Shown here: in pieces, positions 12,940 through 26,799 of the stretch | Layout of the letters: each line of letters starts with the position of its first letter | Position numbering within the stretch: position 1 is the stretch's first letter | Assembly: GCF_008831285.2 (NCBI RefSeq) | Contig: NC_045141.1 | Span: 3,551,224 to 3,615,223, forward strand | Reading direction: 5' to 3' | DNA length: 64,000 bases | DNA from: Nymphaea colorata | Taxonomy: Eukaryota > Streptophyta > Magnoliopsida > Nymphaeales > Nymphaeaceae | Program-made: the position numbers and the translations under genes | Notes under the pieces: generated by a model | Told to the model about the DNA's origin: nothing | The model's database searches: none | The model's input: only the letters and a program-made list of their open reading frames with translations

Positions 12940-14180
12940 CCAAAACATAGCTGCTTGTAGAACGTCAAAGATTTTAAGCTGAGGAAAACCGTACAAACTA
13001 AGCAAAAAAGACGTGCTACTAGAAAACTAAGCAAGAAATAAGCTAAAACTAAACAAACTAAAGCAAAAAAGGAAAACCTAAGACATGATACTAGAAAACT
13101 AGAAAAGCAATAAACTAAACTAGAAATAAGAAAGAAAGGTGAAAAGAATAAGAAAATTACCTGACTGGCTGACCCTCAAGCCTGCGCCAGCCTACTGAGC
13201 ATAAACTGAGATTGGTGTGCCTGGTTTGTCACAACCGCGAACTAAACCAGGAACCTAACTTAGACTCTAAAGAACTCTAAAAAATTTAATTTGACTTGAG
13301 CTGGAAATTACGAACACTCATCTGACACTCATCTGGATTTCACTATATTTATTGTGCTCTCTTGCAACTCAAGAAATCATGGAGAGAGGGGGTCAACGCT
13401 CATTTATAAGTCTGTAAGTGAGAAAGAAAAAGCACTCTCCCAAAACCGATACATGCCTAAACTTTTCGGTAATCATGCCCTCTCATGAAACCATACGTTG
13501 AACCTTGAAAACTTTCGATTATATCACGAATTTTTCAAAAAAGAATGGTTTTTTAATTCCTTTTGGAGTTAATTGAATGCATAATTTGATTCTATTTGAA
13601 GCAGGTTGATCTGCAGCAAATTTTGCATGGTTCACGATCAATAGTTTCTTTTGACATGTAGCATACAATATGAAATTGAGAGAGAGATATTCGCACAGAA
13701 CCTTACATTATGCATGAGCCAAGGGTCAATGAATCCAGATCCTAGATATGGGCATTGTTATGAGATCCAAAGCACGATATGGATCTAGAGAAAGTTCTAG
13801 AAAGCAGATCTAGATATGATATTCTTATTCGGATTAGAGATCGGATCCGAAAATCTAGACATGAGACATGAATATAAACAAATACAGATTTCTTATATGG
13901 AAACTGATACTGAGATCTGGATTGAAGATAGGGACTAGGCATACCTTGACCTGGCTCACTTTATGATAGATGGGTTCAGACTTAATGCTTGCATGTGTGG
14001 CCTTGGCTAGGTTAGTTTTGAACATGGTCGAGACCTAGGCTAGGCACAGGTTCAGCTGGGCTCAGCTGAGGTAACTCACTTCAGTTCAAGAAAGCTCAGG
14101 CTGGGCATGGGCCTACTAGGTTCAGTTTTAATACATGTAAGTTCCTAACTTAGGTTCATGTAACTCCTCACTTAAGATTC
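12940..14180 (-). repeat. Inverted fragment of the giant gypsy LTR
   Basis: Read on the minus strand this segment matches 1-1100 and the promoter and U5 part of the LTR at 17320-18500. It shows the 'gagttacatgaacctaagttagga' block (14130-14165), the C-rich 'gcctagcctagg' block near 14030, the 'atatcatatctagatctg' block near 13805-13830, the 'gagagtgctttttctttctc' promoter region near 13420-13440, and 'ccaggcttgagggtca..gtaattttcttattc' near 13150-13185. It runs opposite to the neighbouring LTRs, so it is a separate insertion or a rearranged piece. Confidence 0.5.
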
Positions 14181-15868
14181 ATCAAGAAATGATGAATGAT
14201 GGTAAAAGGAAAATTTTGCCCTTGGCACAGCGAGATGGTTCCGTGGGTCACTCGGGGAAGATTAACCAGGCTAGACAGACCAAATTTTGTGCCAAAATTC
14301 CTTCATTTACCTCTCCAAAGTTACATTTTTCCAAAATGACGGGCATAAAAATGACTCATTTTGGAGTGATTTCCAATAGTAAAATAGGAAACCATGTTCT
14401 ATAACATGGCACCCCAAACTAAACTAAAAAATACTCTACCAAAGAATATCTAATCGTAAGAAGGTGCTATTCACCGAGTGTCTGAAACTGGTGAGCCTTA
14501 GTGAGTCTGTAAAGGTTGTTTGGGTTGAGATAGGAACACTAGAATCTAGTACTAAAGAATATTAACTCAGCTCGATGTTGACTGACTTGTTTGGGTTGAG
14601 CTCAAATTAAACCCAGATCATGCCAAATAGATGATGAGTGACACTGCACTGTTATCACAACTATTTTGGATTGTAAAAACTGAAAGTAACTCTTCAAATA
14701 ATCGGGAAGCACTGAGGTGAGTCTATATTGAGCCTGACCAGGTCTAACGAAGTGTTGGTGGTCTATAAATGGCAGGTGATTTGGTTTAGTGAACTTTTCA
14801 AGTTAGAGTGAGTTGGTTCAGTGATAACCAAAGGATGACAAGATAATCCTATTGACTCCTAAAGACTTCCAAGGGTGAGGATGGCCCTGATTGAACTAGC
14901 TTTAGATTGTTTTCAGAGTTCCAGTGGTTTATTAAGATTCAAGGGCACATGACAAGCCTTAGAGGCAAAATGGCCATTTGGTAGAGTAGCAACAACCTAA
15001 CGAGTCCTAGTTTCCCAAGTTCTTGGTATCAAGTGCCCAAATGAGATGGGTGCAGTCCCTATTCATGTAGACAACACCTACAATTGAAATGCTTTTACAT
15101 ATCTTGTTCAAAAAACCACAATGTGAGGGGGTAAAATGGTTATTTAGACATGCTGGAAAACTTAGGATGCTCATGGATATCCTTCTTTGCTACTAAGCTT
15201 GTGAAAGTCACGCTTAGTGGCAAAGATAAAGGACGCCAAATTTTCAAAAAAAGAACAAAAATGTGCACGTGTGGATGTTCAGATCTTGATGCATGAAGAC
15301 AAGACCACCAGTGTTCAAAAAATAAAAAGATGACCTAGTGTGAGTGCTAGATTAATGCTGTGAAAGGTACTTGAAATGCATGTTCAAAATAAAGATGCAT
15401 TTGTTTATAGTGCAACATTGGAAGAGATGCTTGGTAAAACATTGTTCAAACGATGCCCCTAGTAGGGGCAATTTTCATGTTGGTTCTTGTAAATTTTGTC
15501 AATTGCTGAAAGTTTGGATAGCTTCAAATTCTTATTTTGTAGAGAAACATTTATGTTATCTAATTCCTTTTCAATATTTAGAATATTTCACCATTAATGT
15601 CATGAAGCTCTCTTGAATGAATTTCAATCTATTTCCAAAGCATATGCGGAGAAGAGTGAAACTTGATACCAAACGGAATCTCATAGAGGAACAAGAACTA
15701 TCTTTGGTTGCTTCATAGTAGAAGACTTCTCAGTTTTAGTGTGAACTTTGATATAATTGATCCTTGCTTTCTAGACAAGCATTTTTTCATTTGCTTTTTT
15801 TTGTTGTTTTTCTTTCAACACATTAGCTCTTAAAATCATGTTTATTTTACTTTTCTTTTATCAGGCTA
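14181..15868. other. Probable internal/3' region of a gypsy element; no gene
   Basis: Lies directly upstream of an LTR that starts at 15869 and ends in a pyrimidine-rich stretch and a short 'tcaggcta' before the TG. It may be the 3' untranslated internal part of an element whose 3' LTR is 15869-20180. The reading frames 14189-14404 and 15371-15616 have no motif I know. Confidence 0.3.
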
Positions 15869-18800
15869 TGGACACCCAAAATTTTACAACTCCAAATGAC
15901 CATTTTGCCTTTCACATTGAGAATTCAAATATCAAGAACAAGGTTTATTTCTAGACCAAACAGGCACATTTTATTCCAGCATTGAGCACCAAGAACTAGA
16001 TCACCTAGTCAGTGAAGCAAAAATTACCATTTGGCCCCTACATCTTGTCAATGTGACCTGAAAAGTAGGGACCTTCACTAGATTTCCAAGAATTGCCCCT
16101 ATATCAACTTTATATGTCCCTAGCAATAGTTACGGTCAGCTCACTAAGGTTATCGTAGACTGCAGTCAACTCACTTGTATCTCAAATCAGCTCATGAGAA
16201 CTTAAAATTGTGGTCTTTAGCTCAACCAAGTCCAAACCCAGTTTATCTTAACGAAGAGAAAATTTTATTTCACTTGAGTCACTTGGCATAAGTTTCTGCA
16301 CTATACTAACTTGTCGGTTGCCATTGGGTCTTTCTCTCTCTTGTTTTCAGCTCAACCTGATAGAGTGAGATGAACCAAGTAAGAATCATGTTTATAATAT
16401 ATAAATCAAGCTTCCCTAAGTTTGATTTGTGTTCATTCGTCTTGTTTGAGTTTGATTCAATTCTGAGCTCTTTCTCTTTCATATTTTTAGGCATTTGAGT
16501 TTGATTTTAGTTCAACCTGATACAGTGAGCTAAAACCAAGCTAGGATCATGTGTACAATATATAACCCAAACTTCCCTTAGTTTGGTTTAAGTGCATTCA
16601 TCTTAGTTTGAATTTGATTCAGTTTCGAGCTCTTTTCTTATCCTATTTTTAGGAGTTTGAGTGGGATTTGAGCTCAACCTGATACAGTTAGCTGAAACCA
16701 AGCTAGGATTACATTTATCTTGTACAAATCAACATCCTTTTGGTTTAGTTTGAGTTTATTCATTTCAGTTTGAGTTCAATTTAGTTCTGAAGGCCATGGA
16801 GTTCATTCCTAGTACTTGCAACACTAAGTAAACTGGAAATCAATTTAGTAGAATTAGCTTAGCTTTTTCCGAGCATTCAACATATACTCATAGGTAAGTA
16901 GCTTATCCAAGCATCCTCAGCTCCACTTTTAAAAATTTCAATAAAAATCAGACTTTTATGGTTCTGATTTCCCCTATAAACATGACATTTACGGCTTAGT
17001 AAAGATCTATTTTTGAGTTTTAGAGTAATCCAAAAAGAATTTCTCAACAAGATTTTAACTTGAGCCGATCCTGGAGTAGGCCCATAAGTGGTTCAGTTAG
17101 ATCAAGAAACCTCATTCAAAACTCCAGAAATATACACAGGGGTAAAACACTCATTTTTTTAGTCATATTCTTCTACATAAACATAGACCACATATACCTT
17201 GGTTTATGATTTTGATTTCTAGAACCTTGGTTCAAACCAATCTCCTTATTTGAACCTGTTTCAACACAAAAATACACACAAGGGTATTTTGGTTATTTAC
17301 CACCATGTATGTATTTTCCATAAAACTTAACTTAGGAGTTGCATGAACCTAAGTTAGCATTTCATCTACTTTCACACGAACCTATTGCACTTGAGCCTAG
17401 GCTCAACCCAATTCAATTTCTCTGTAAGGTTTTTCCAAAGCAGCATTCAAGCTACGTTTAGTAAATTTGCACCCAACTAGGTCCGAACCCAATTTTCCAC
17501 AATTGAACCTAGCCTAGGTCCAGTTCCTGTCATACAACTTGAACCCACCTAGCTCTTGTCTAGGTCCAGGTTGAAGCCATTTTAGATTTCAATTTCCTAA
17601 TCCAGATTTCATATTCAAATTCAATTTCCATATTTGAATATCTTATCCAAGTTTGAGATTTGAAATCTATTTTCATAGACCCAGATCCATCATTCCAAAA
17701 TTCAAATCTCCAATATCAAATCTTGATTCAGATTTCATTATTATATTTTGGATCCATCTTTTAGAAATTTCTTTAGATTTAGACCTGGACCTACGTTTCC
17801 ATAAAAAAACCCAGATCTAAGATGTAGGTGTGAGTTTAATGTGCATTATATTTAAAAAATGCATCATAATTTTCTCACTATATGCTTGATGTCAATTCAC
17901 ACAAAAGTATTTGATGAAATCGAAATCAGTATTTGTATATGGATAGAATGATTATGTTTTGTTTCATTTCAAGTTTTAAACTATGGTTTTAATGTGTTTT
18001 CCGCTCTTCCTATTCTTGCATTGTTTGTTCTCCTTGCTCATTGTTAATCTTAATCATTTATCAAGAGTCGATCAGCACTTCTTCATGCACATGTGGATTT
18101 TCATGGAATTGAAAACACCATTTTAACCTATGATTTGCGTCTTTCGTAGAGGAGAGAAGTTTAGTGCTATATTGATCCTAGGAAACAAAACTCATATCCC
18201 AAACCATATAAATAAGGGTTCACTCTCCTTTCACTTCACACGTTAAGAGCTACTCTGAGAACCTTATAATTCTTGTAAAATCAAAAAAGTTTAAGCTCAA
18301 ACAAGTCAAAGTTTTAGAGTTTCATTTTAGGTCATGGTGTGGGCTGCACTAGCACTCAACCTAGACCTAACCAGGCTCGGTGTAGAGGTCGTGGGAGCGG
18401 GCTTGGTTAGGTCTCTAGGGTCAAGTAATTTCTTTTTCCCTCTTTTTTCTTTTCTTATTTGCAATTAAGTGTTGTCTTACTTTCTTTTCTTTTCTTTATG
18501 CATGTTTTAGTTTTCATTTTTTGCTTTCAGCATGGATAGTTTAGTCTATTTTCTTGCTTAGTTCCTAGGTTTTCTTTATTTTTTTTCATAATGCTTTAGT
18601 TTTGGTTATTTGATTTTTTAGGATACATTTAATTTAAAGTCTTCAGGTCAGGCATAGGGATCATGTATGCCCCCCTCTTCCTTGCCTCTTTCTTTTAATT
18701 TCATGTTATTGTTAACTTAGTGTTGCATAAATCATGCATATAATGTAGTTTGCTATTGCGTTTTCTTTAGTCATGCACTGCACATTTCTTTTAGCATGTA

Positions 18801-20180
18801 CTTGGACCACCTTTGACCTACATGCACCTTGTCTGAAACCAGACTAGGTCAGCCTAGTAGTATGCCCTATGACATTGACCCAAGTATGTGAAAACCTGAA
18901 TCTAGTTTGGTCCTCACACAAGAACCATTTCAAAATCATAATTTTCTAAAATATTTGCAAAAATCAACTTCTTCAAATGATTTTAAAAAACCTAGCTCAT
19001 GTAGGCATGGAGTCTAGACCTAGCCTAGACTGGTCTTAGAGCCTACTACTTACGAACCTAGTCCCATAGCCTATATCTAGTCAAATTTCTTTAATACTTA
19101 ACGCTAGGAAATGAATGAAGTCTATTTCATATACCATGCGGTTTAACTAAAACAAACATATTTATTATGATCAAACCTGTCCCAAGTATGTTCAAGCCAA
19201 GTTTAGGTAAAACTGAACTCCGTCCTCTTGAATAACCTGACCCTAGTCTAATCTGATATTGGATTTTTTATTCAAAAGCATTGGAAATTGATCATGAACC
19301 TTCTGTTGATAAAAACATGATATTAAACCCAAGTCTGACACACTTGGATTTGGATCTCAAGTACTTGATTTTGGATCTCAAGTATTAGATCTTAGATTGT
19401 GGATCTTGGATTCTACATGTTAGGTTTTGGATCTCGAACCTTAGATTTTGATTGTTGGACCTCAGATCTTGGATTCTGGATTAGATTTTCCACAATGAAC
19501 TTTAGATTGTAAATCTTAAGTCGATATTTACATAATAAGACCCAAGACAAGAGTTTCAAACCTTGTAATCATCATATTTAGATTTGCCCTTTCAGGATTT
19601 GGATTTTAGAAAATTAAATTATAAGATACAAGACCAAATTTATTGGATCTCTAGTGATTGGAACTTGGATCATGAATTCTTAGTCTCCATAACATGATAT
19701 GGTATTTTAGACCTCTATGACAATTCCTATCTCAATTTAACACAAGAATTATATAATCACTCATGTCATGATTACAAATTTCAGATTTGGAATTTCTCTT
19801 AATATGCCCACATCCCACAACCAAGTCCTAGCAGAGACCAGGCTCCAACTATACATGATCTAGCTTTTGAATGCCTCATATTAGGTTTTGGACATTGATT
19901 TGTATTGATATATGATGATCTAGACAAGACCAGATATCAGATTAAGTTCTCTTTGTTCATTAGTCTATTTCTAAGATCTTTTTAGATTTTAAAACATACA
20001 TGATTTAAAAGTTAGGGTATGTTTGCTTGTCATTGGTTTTGGATGACCTTTAGACTTAGAGATTGGAACATTTAATCTTGTTCTTGGTTTGATAACCACT
20101 AGTAAAGATGCTAGGAATGGTTAGACCTCATAGCGATAGGTCCGGTCATGTCTCTCAGAGTCCTAGACAAGGAATGGAGG
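15869..20180 (+). repeat. Giant gypsy LTR, copy 1 (about 4.3 kb)
   Basis: Starts TGGACACCCAAAATTTTAC, matching the starts at 20640 and 29474. It is co-linear with 20640-24250: the 'cattgagcacc' block at 15980, the 'cttaggagttgcatgaacctaagttag' block near 17330, the 'caggcatagggatcatgtatgcc' block at 18650, and the 'gaccagactaggtcagcctagtag' type block at 18838. A TATA box (tataaataa, 18207-18215) precedes 'gggttcactctcc'. The right end is estimated where similarity to copy 2 fades (about 20100-20180). No coding potential; rows of 'ttggatctcaga' type words give it a monotonous texture. Confidence 0.6.
18207..18215 (+). promoter_or_regulatory. TATA box of LTR copy 1
   Basis: The word tataaataa sits in the middle of the LTR and is followed by a pyrimidine-rich tract. 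The equivalent words in the related fragments lie at about 813 and 6164. The matching segment of LTR copy 2 (near 22560) is deleted. Confidence 0.5.
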
Positions 20181-20639
20181 CAAGTACATGTTAACAAGTT
20201 TAATTTATTATGGTCTGCATATAAAATTGAAAAATTTTACATGTAAACACAAGCCAACATTCACCAGGTAGGGGAAATACCTCATCATGTTTCAAGCTGT
20301 TACAAACCCCCAACACTTTGGTCGTTCTGTATAGCTTTGTAGAGCTTTAGACACATTTCATCTCATGCATTCCAACAAGACAAAATGTTCACAATTCCCA
20401 ACCTTTGGGAAATGAACACAAATCATGCCCCTTTGACACTATACATCAATGATTTAGAGTAACTTTTATACTTACCTCAAGCCCATCTCTCCGCTCTCAT
20501 TTTGTAATGCCTCGATTGTTTTATTGGGGTCTTCTCAAAACATTGTTGTCAAATAGATTCTGGTAGGTCTCTATAGCCACTTTGCCATCGAAGCTAGTGG
20601 TATTTCCTGAACTTTGATTTTGTGAATTTCATTGAATAG
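20181..20639. other. Spacer between two LTR copies
   Basis: About 460 bp with no match to the LTRs or to the internal region that I can see. It separates LTR copy 1 from the TG start of LTR copy 2 at 20640. Confidence 0.4.
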
Positions 20640-23600
20640 TGTGAACATCTAAAATTTTTACATATTAAAATGACCATTTTACCCTTACCAAGACATTTTA
20701 AATTTCAAGAACATAGGTTGTTCTAGATCAAACAAGCATGTTTTAACCAACATTGAGCACCTAGACTCAGATTACTTAGGTCGCCATTGTTAAAAATGAC
20801 CATTTTACCTATGTGTTTGGCCACCTCAACCTAGAAAGTGGATAATTTCACTAAATTTTTTAGAATTGCCTAGCATTTAAGCAATTAGGTCATTTCTCAA
20901 CTTTACGAAACCTCAAGAGTTGTTAGAGCCAGCTCACTAGGGTGTTCTTATGTCAAAGACAGCTCACTGAGACCATGTACCTGCCAATTCTGGAGCATCA
21001 ACACCATGTCAATCCAAACCAAGCTAAACATAAGCTCTCAGTGCATGGAAAGTGTTTCTCTAGTTACTTTCAATTCCATAATCCAGTTTTGAGTTCTAGA
21101 GCTTTATCCTAAAATGAGAGTGACACTTTCTTACTAGTTCTAGCGGTTGCAACCTAAACTCTCACAGTCGAGATGATGTCAGCTCATGCTAAGCTAAGAT
21201 CATATTCTTTAACGTCCAATCTGAGTATTTCAATTTATTCATATGAATTTGAGCTTAATTTCTATTTTACGGATCTACTAAGGCTTGTCAAGTTCAGAAC
21301 ACTTACTTTTAGTGGAGCTCATTCTTCCAAGCTAAATTCTAATCATTTTAAGAGTCAATTTCTTGATTTTTTCACCTATTCATAACCAGCAACACTTCAA
21401 GAGAGCATTTTTGGATTCAGATTTGACAAACATGGCTTGAATCAAAAGTTTCCATTTTTCCCTTGCCTAGGCTTCAGAAATCTTACTACCCATAAACTTT
21501 AAATTTTCGAGTTTTTGAGGGGTGAACAATGTCATTTTTCCACCAACTTTCACAAGTTGCCTTATTTTTACCCTATAAACATCCCAATGTAGTCAACTCA
21601 CCCATATGATCTACCAATTTAATTTCCTCACTATGGATACCTTGGCCATTTGCCACTATGCACATATTTTGCATAAAACATAACATAAGAGCCACATGAA
21701 CCTAAGTTAGCATTTCATATACATTCACGTGAATCTACTAGGCTCGAGCCTAGGCTCAACCCACTTCATTTTTTTACTAAATCGGGTTTTCTAAACACAA
21801 CATCCAACCTGTGCACAATAAACCTGTGACCAATGTAAGTTTGAACCCATTTTCAAAATTGAACCTAGCGTAGGTCTAGACAAGTAAACCAGCCTGAACC
21901 CACCTAGCCCAGGTTCATTAACTTCTAGGTTCATGTCATTTTTAGATTTTAACTCCAGATCTAGATCTCATATCCAAGTCTCATTTCCATATTTGTATCT
22001 CATATCCAAATTTCATGTCCGTAATTTATTTTCATAGATCTAGATGCATTAGTTCAATATCAGATCATGGTCCACATATTCAATCATATCTTGACACATT
22101 CATAATATTTTTCTGAACAAACATGGATCTAGGCCTTAGTATCAAAACTAGGTCCAAGATCCACATGCAAGTTTAATGCACATCATATTTAAATAATTCA
22201 TAATCATTTTCTTACTCTGTGCTTAATGTCAACTTGTAGGAAGGACATGAATCATGTGAAATTCTTTGTTGGGCACTCCAAACATAGACAAGATTTGAAT
22301 CAGTATCCATGTGTAGTAGTAAAAAACATTTTTTCCATTCAATATTTGTTTTAAACTATGCTTTAAGTTGTGTTTTCTCTACTCCACATTTATGTGTCAT
22401 TCATTCTTCACTGTCAACGTGAAACTAAATCCTATATCAAGAATCGATCAGCACTTCTCTGTGCACACATTGTTTTTTGCATAATCATAATGAACAAAAT
22501 TCCTTTGAAAACACATGTATAATATAAATTTTTTGTGCTTCTGAGTGTGGAGGAGGACCAAAAAATTTAGTCCTAGATCAATCACCACAAAGGAGAACGA
22601 CCTCCCTCTCCACCAGGCTCATTGTAGAGGTCATGAGAGAAGGATTAGTTATGTCCTCGGGTTCACATAATTTCTTGTTCCCTCTTCTATCTTTTCTTAT
22701 TCGCAATTTAGTTTTTTTATTTCTTTCTTTAAATTTATGTATGTTTCAGATTTTCTTTTTTGCTTTTAGTGTTTCTAGTTTGGTTTATTTCTTGTTTAGT
22801 TCCTAGGCTTTCTTTGTTTTCTTTAGCAATGCTTTACTTTAACTTATTTATTTTCCTAGGATAGAATTAAATGGATGTCTTTTAGGTTAAACATAGGGGT
22901 CAGGTATTCCCCTCTCATCCTACCTCTTTTTAACTCAATGCTTTTTGCTTAATTAGTTTATCTGTTAAGTCATGCATGTAGATTACAATTTTTATACTTC
23001 AATAAAACAACATGCATTGCGTAAATACTTTAATATGGCCTTAGGTCAACCTGCACCCACGTCCACCCATATTTGAAACTAGACTAGGTTAGCCTAGTAG
23101 CATGCCCGACAGCATTAGCTATAGCATGTAAACACGTAGGCTTGGTGTAGTCTTCATGCAGGACGTCTTTCAAAATCATAGTTTTCCTGAAAATCTTTTC
23201 AAAACCAACTTTCTTCAAATTATTAAAACACTCTAGGTCATATAGGTGTGGAGTCCAAACCTAGTCCGAGCCCTCTAAGACGTAGCCCATGACTAGTTTT
23301 AGAGCCTACTACTTAAATACTAAAGCTATGATCTAGCTAGTCACATGACAAACCTAGTGCCGTTGTTAGGGTATATTCTCCCAAAGTCTCTTGCTTAGAA
23401 TTGGCCCAAGCTACCCCAACTAAGTTCATCTCAAGTGGGCTTACCCCAGTCAAAAGTTATATCTAATCCTTTTGATTAGGCATAGCCTTAGCTATCTAAA
23501 ACTCTGATCCAGATTCAAAGAGGGATCAGATTTCACTGATCAAATACCCCAGAATAGTCTTATCAGGCCTGGATATAACTCAATTGGATCTGGATCTCAG

Positions 23601-24250
23601 AAATTGGATTTTAGATCTCAGATACTGGACCTTGAATTTATGATTGTAAATTTCAAATTTTGGATTTCATATATTGGATGTTTGACTTTAAATCTCATAT
23701 TTTGGATCATGAATCATGAATTGTGGGTTTTGAACATTGAACATTAAACCTAAACCCAAGTCTGGTTCTCATAGTATTGGATTAAGAATCAAAGGTTTCA
23801 GATCATGATCAAACTTAATTGGATTTCAGATCTTGAAATTCAGATTATATAATAGTATTGTGGATCTCTTAAATCAAGTTAAAACAAGAATTTCATTAGA
23901 ATGTTTCAGACCAAGATCATAAGTTTCTGGATTTGGATCCAATTCCTCCTAATAGGCCAATGGCCAACACCTAAGACCTTAGTAGGAGTCTTATTACATT
24001 AGTTTGTGTTGACCTATGATGAACAAAACATAAATAGACATCAAATTAATTTCTTCTTGTTCATCAGTCCATCTGTGAGATCTACTTAGATTTTAAAATA
24101 TGCATGATTTCAAAATTAGGGCATGCTTGCTTCCTTAGGTTTTGGACAACATTTAGACTTATTGAAACATTTTGGTCTAGTCTTTTGACTAATTATCCCT
24201 AGTAAATCTGCTAGGAACTCAAACTTTGTATCAAAAGGTTGGGTCTGGTC
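20640..24250 (+). repeat. 5' LTR of the TAT-type element (about 3.6 kb)
   Basis: Begins TGTGAACATCTAAAATTTTT at 20640. Co-linear with LTR copy 1 but shorter. Between about 22560 and 22610 some 150 bp that include the TATA box of copy 1 are missing, so 'tagtcctagatcaatcacc' joins almost directly to 'ccaggctcattgtagaggtc'. The right end is approximate. Confidence 0.6.
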
Positions 24251-24289
24251 TCTTGGAATCCTAGATTGAGGAAAGGAAGAAGATGATCT

Positions 24290-25240
24290 AAGGAATACAG
24301 AGCCAGGGGAAGAAATCTTACTCCAGTTAGGACTCTTGTGAAGGGCTGAACAACAATGATATCAAGGGACTCGCAAGAAAATTTAACAAGTTCAAGGGAA
24401 CTAAAAACCCGCACACCCATTTGTCAATATTCTTCACTAGATACGTCTTCATCAAAAAATACGAGTCAGTGGTGCCGACTATCGATACCCTTATCAACCT
24501 CCACGAAGAGCCCAAATAATTGACCAAAAAATACATCCATAGGTGGCATACATCTAGTTTGAACCAACAGACCTCAAGGCCCAAAGTAAACACCCTAACC
24601 ATGATATGAGAATTTTTATGACTTACTGAAAATGCTGAGCACACTAAGACATGCAATAAGAAAGGCCACCTCCATATAGAAACAGGCCAAAGCAGCAACA
24701 ACAATAAAGAGGACTGCAAGAAAACTAGCAAACCCCAAGTTTACACCCTCTTTGTTAATAAGAACCTAGCCTCTTGCACATAGTCCAGCTAGCCTAGCCA
24801 ACTATAGGGCTACAAGGGCAAGGGAGAAAACAAGAAGGATAAAGTGCTAAAGACCAATGTTAACATAGAGAAGAATCCAACCTAGATGAGGGACAAGCAA
24901 GTCATTCGCTTGGAGTAGAAGAAAGCGGAGATTTTGGAGTATCTCCTAGCAGAAGGTCATAGGGAATCTCACATATATGAAATGTCCCAAAAATGAAGGG
25001 GAGGAGAAAACAACAATTCTATAAATTTCACTATTCTTTGGGGCACAATATAGAAGTCTGTATACCATTTAAGCACATTATTTGGGATTGTATTGATAAA
25101 GACTTGCTGGTCAAGGATACAAGTCCAGAAGTCCTCAAGGATCCATTCAAGGATGAGGGCAAGAATGCAGTTGTTGTGTCTGACAACATGCCTTTTCATC
25201 TATAGGACCATATCAAATACCCTGCACAAAAGAAGAGATG
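24290..25240 (+). pseudogene. gag remnant of the TAT-type element
   Basis: Pieces in shifting frames read like the gag of TAT elements. 'KFNKFKGTKNPHTHLSIF' near 24370 corresponds to the conserved 'DGTxxPxxHL' region. A decayed 'RWHTSSLN' follows near 24540. At 24993-25205 an open 70-codon stretch has 'FYKFHYSLGHNIEVCIPFKHII', with His and Cys spaced like the C-terminal zinc-binding segment of these gags. The expected first Cys is Phe. Stop codons interrupt the rest. Confidence 0.6.
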
Positions 25241-25519
25241 GTCATAATGACCATTGAAAATAAGCCCAGGTAGAAACTACTTGACTTTATTCAAGCTCTT
25301 AGCAAGAAGACTGCAGTGATGTGCATCCAAGCTGATGAGCCCAGGCCCATCAACATGTTAGTCTATAAAGTCAAAGAGATACCTGTTGTCACCAAGCCTA
25401 ATCCTAAGGTGTCTCAACAATAGATCAAGAGAGAATCGAGGAAAGTTTAAGTCCAGCGATAGTTTGCCCGAGCAGCATAAGACAAAGCAATACAACAGGT
25501 CCTAAGCATCCCACTAAAC

Positions 25520-26450
25520 ATCTCTGCTTGGACCTTATAAATGCTTCTACTATACAGAGGACCGCCATGGAGGAAGTGGTTAGGAAGATTAAAGTCAAAT
25601 CCAATACCAATCCACAGACTCTGGCACAAACCGTCAGATCAGTCATGGTGAATCTTCCTCTCACTTTCTTAGATGACGATCTGGTGAAGCCTCATCAATT
25701 TCATAATAATGCACTTTACATTGTGTTGAGGACCCACAATGTGAACAACCCACATGTAATAATAGATGGAAAGAGCTTGGAGATGATAGACAAACCTGGG
25801 TCTCAATATGAGCATTACATGTAATCTACCTAAACTTGCATATCAACTTCACCATCCATACAATCTTTTTCTATATAGTGGACATGCCACTATCTTACAA
25901 TCTATTGTTTGGATGGCTATGGATCCATGAAGCAAATGTCATCCCATCCACTTTGTATCAATGTGTCAAATGAAGTAATGGATGCACTACCACAATGGTC
26001 CTGACTGAGAATCCAAAAGAAAGGCTCCCACATCTTATGGTCCATTGTCCTACATATACAATCGAGATGCCAAGTGTTCCGCAACCTGGTGGTATATCTG
26101 AATGACAATCTTGATTGTTTGGACATGAATGAGCTTGAAAGCACAAAGCAGGTCAATATGGTTGAATGGAGAAGGCCAGCCTTTTATAAGTCAGGAGACC
26201 GATTCAATGAGATAGCCATGATGGCTTGTCTTTTGTAGAACTTCTAAATGGATTCCACCTAAGGATCAAGATGGAGTACAAGCCATACACAGGCTTCGAA
26301 GCTAACAAAAATGGCACCATTGAACCCAACAGTAGTGGAACCAAGCACAAGGGTACATCAGGTCTCGGCTATGAAATAAAGAAGGCCAAGGAAAAAGCCA
26401 AGGAGCAGTCCAAGAAGAAATTGAGAGCTTAAGAGAAAGTCATTGTCACT
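25520..26450 (+). pseudogene. Protease and G-patch remnant of the TAT-type element
   Basis: An open stretch at 25528-25824 contains 'TFLDDDLVKPHQFHNNALY' and then 'VIIDGKSLEM', the degraded aspartic protease site (Asp-Gly where DNGS is usual). Further on 'MPLSYNLLFGWLWIH' near 25880 matches the end of the protease domain. At 26226-26432 the frame carries 'GFEANKNGTIEP' and 'GTSGLGYE', a G-patch-like motif that many TAT elements carry at this place. Frames are broken by stops. Confidence 0.55.
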
Positions 26451-26799
26451 ATTTCATCTTTTCTTTTCTTTTACGTAGATCATTGTAGGGATGATGGAGG
26501 TCCCATTCTTTTGAATATATCATTAAAGTTTGAACGATTTGCCGATATCTACATGTCTCTCTCTCTTCCTTCCTCATTATTTGTCTTATTATGCACTCCA
26601 AATGCACATCTAGCTTATTTTCTTATCATCACTCTTTGTAAGATCAAGATGACTTTTAAACCCATCCACAAGTTGGTCATTAATCCCATGATTAGACAAC
26701 AGTAGAATGCTCATGTCTATCCAAAAACAAGTAGAATGAGTCCAATAGGTAGAATCGAACTAACAAGCAGAACTAGAGTTAGATCCTCAAGAGTTGACT

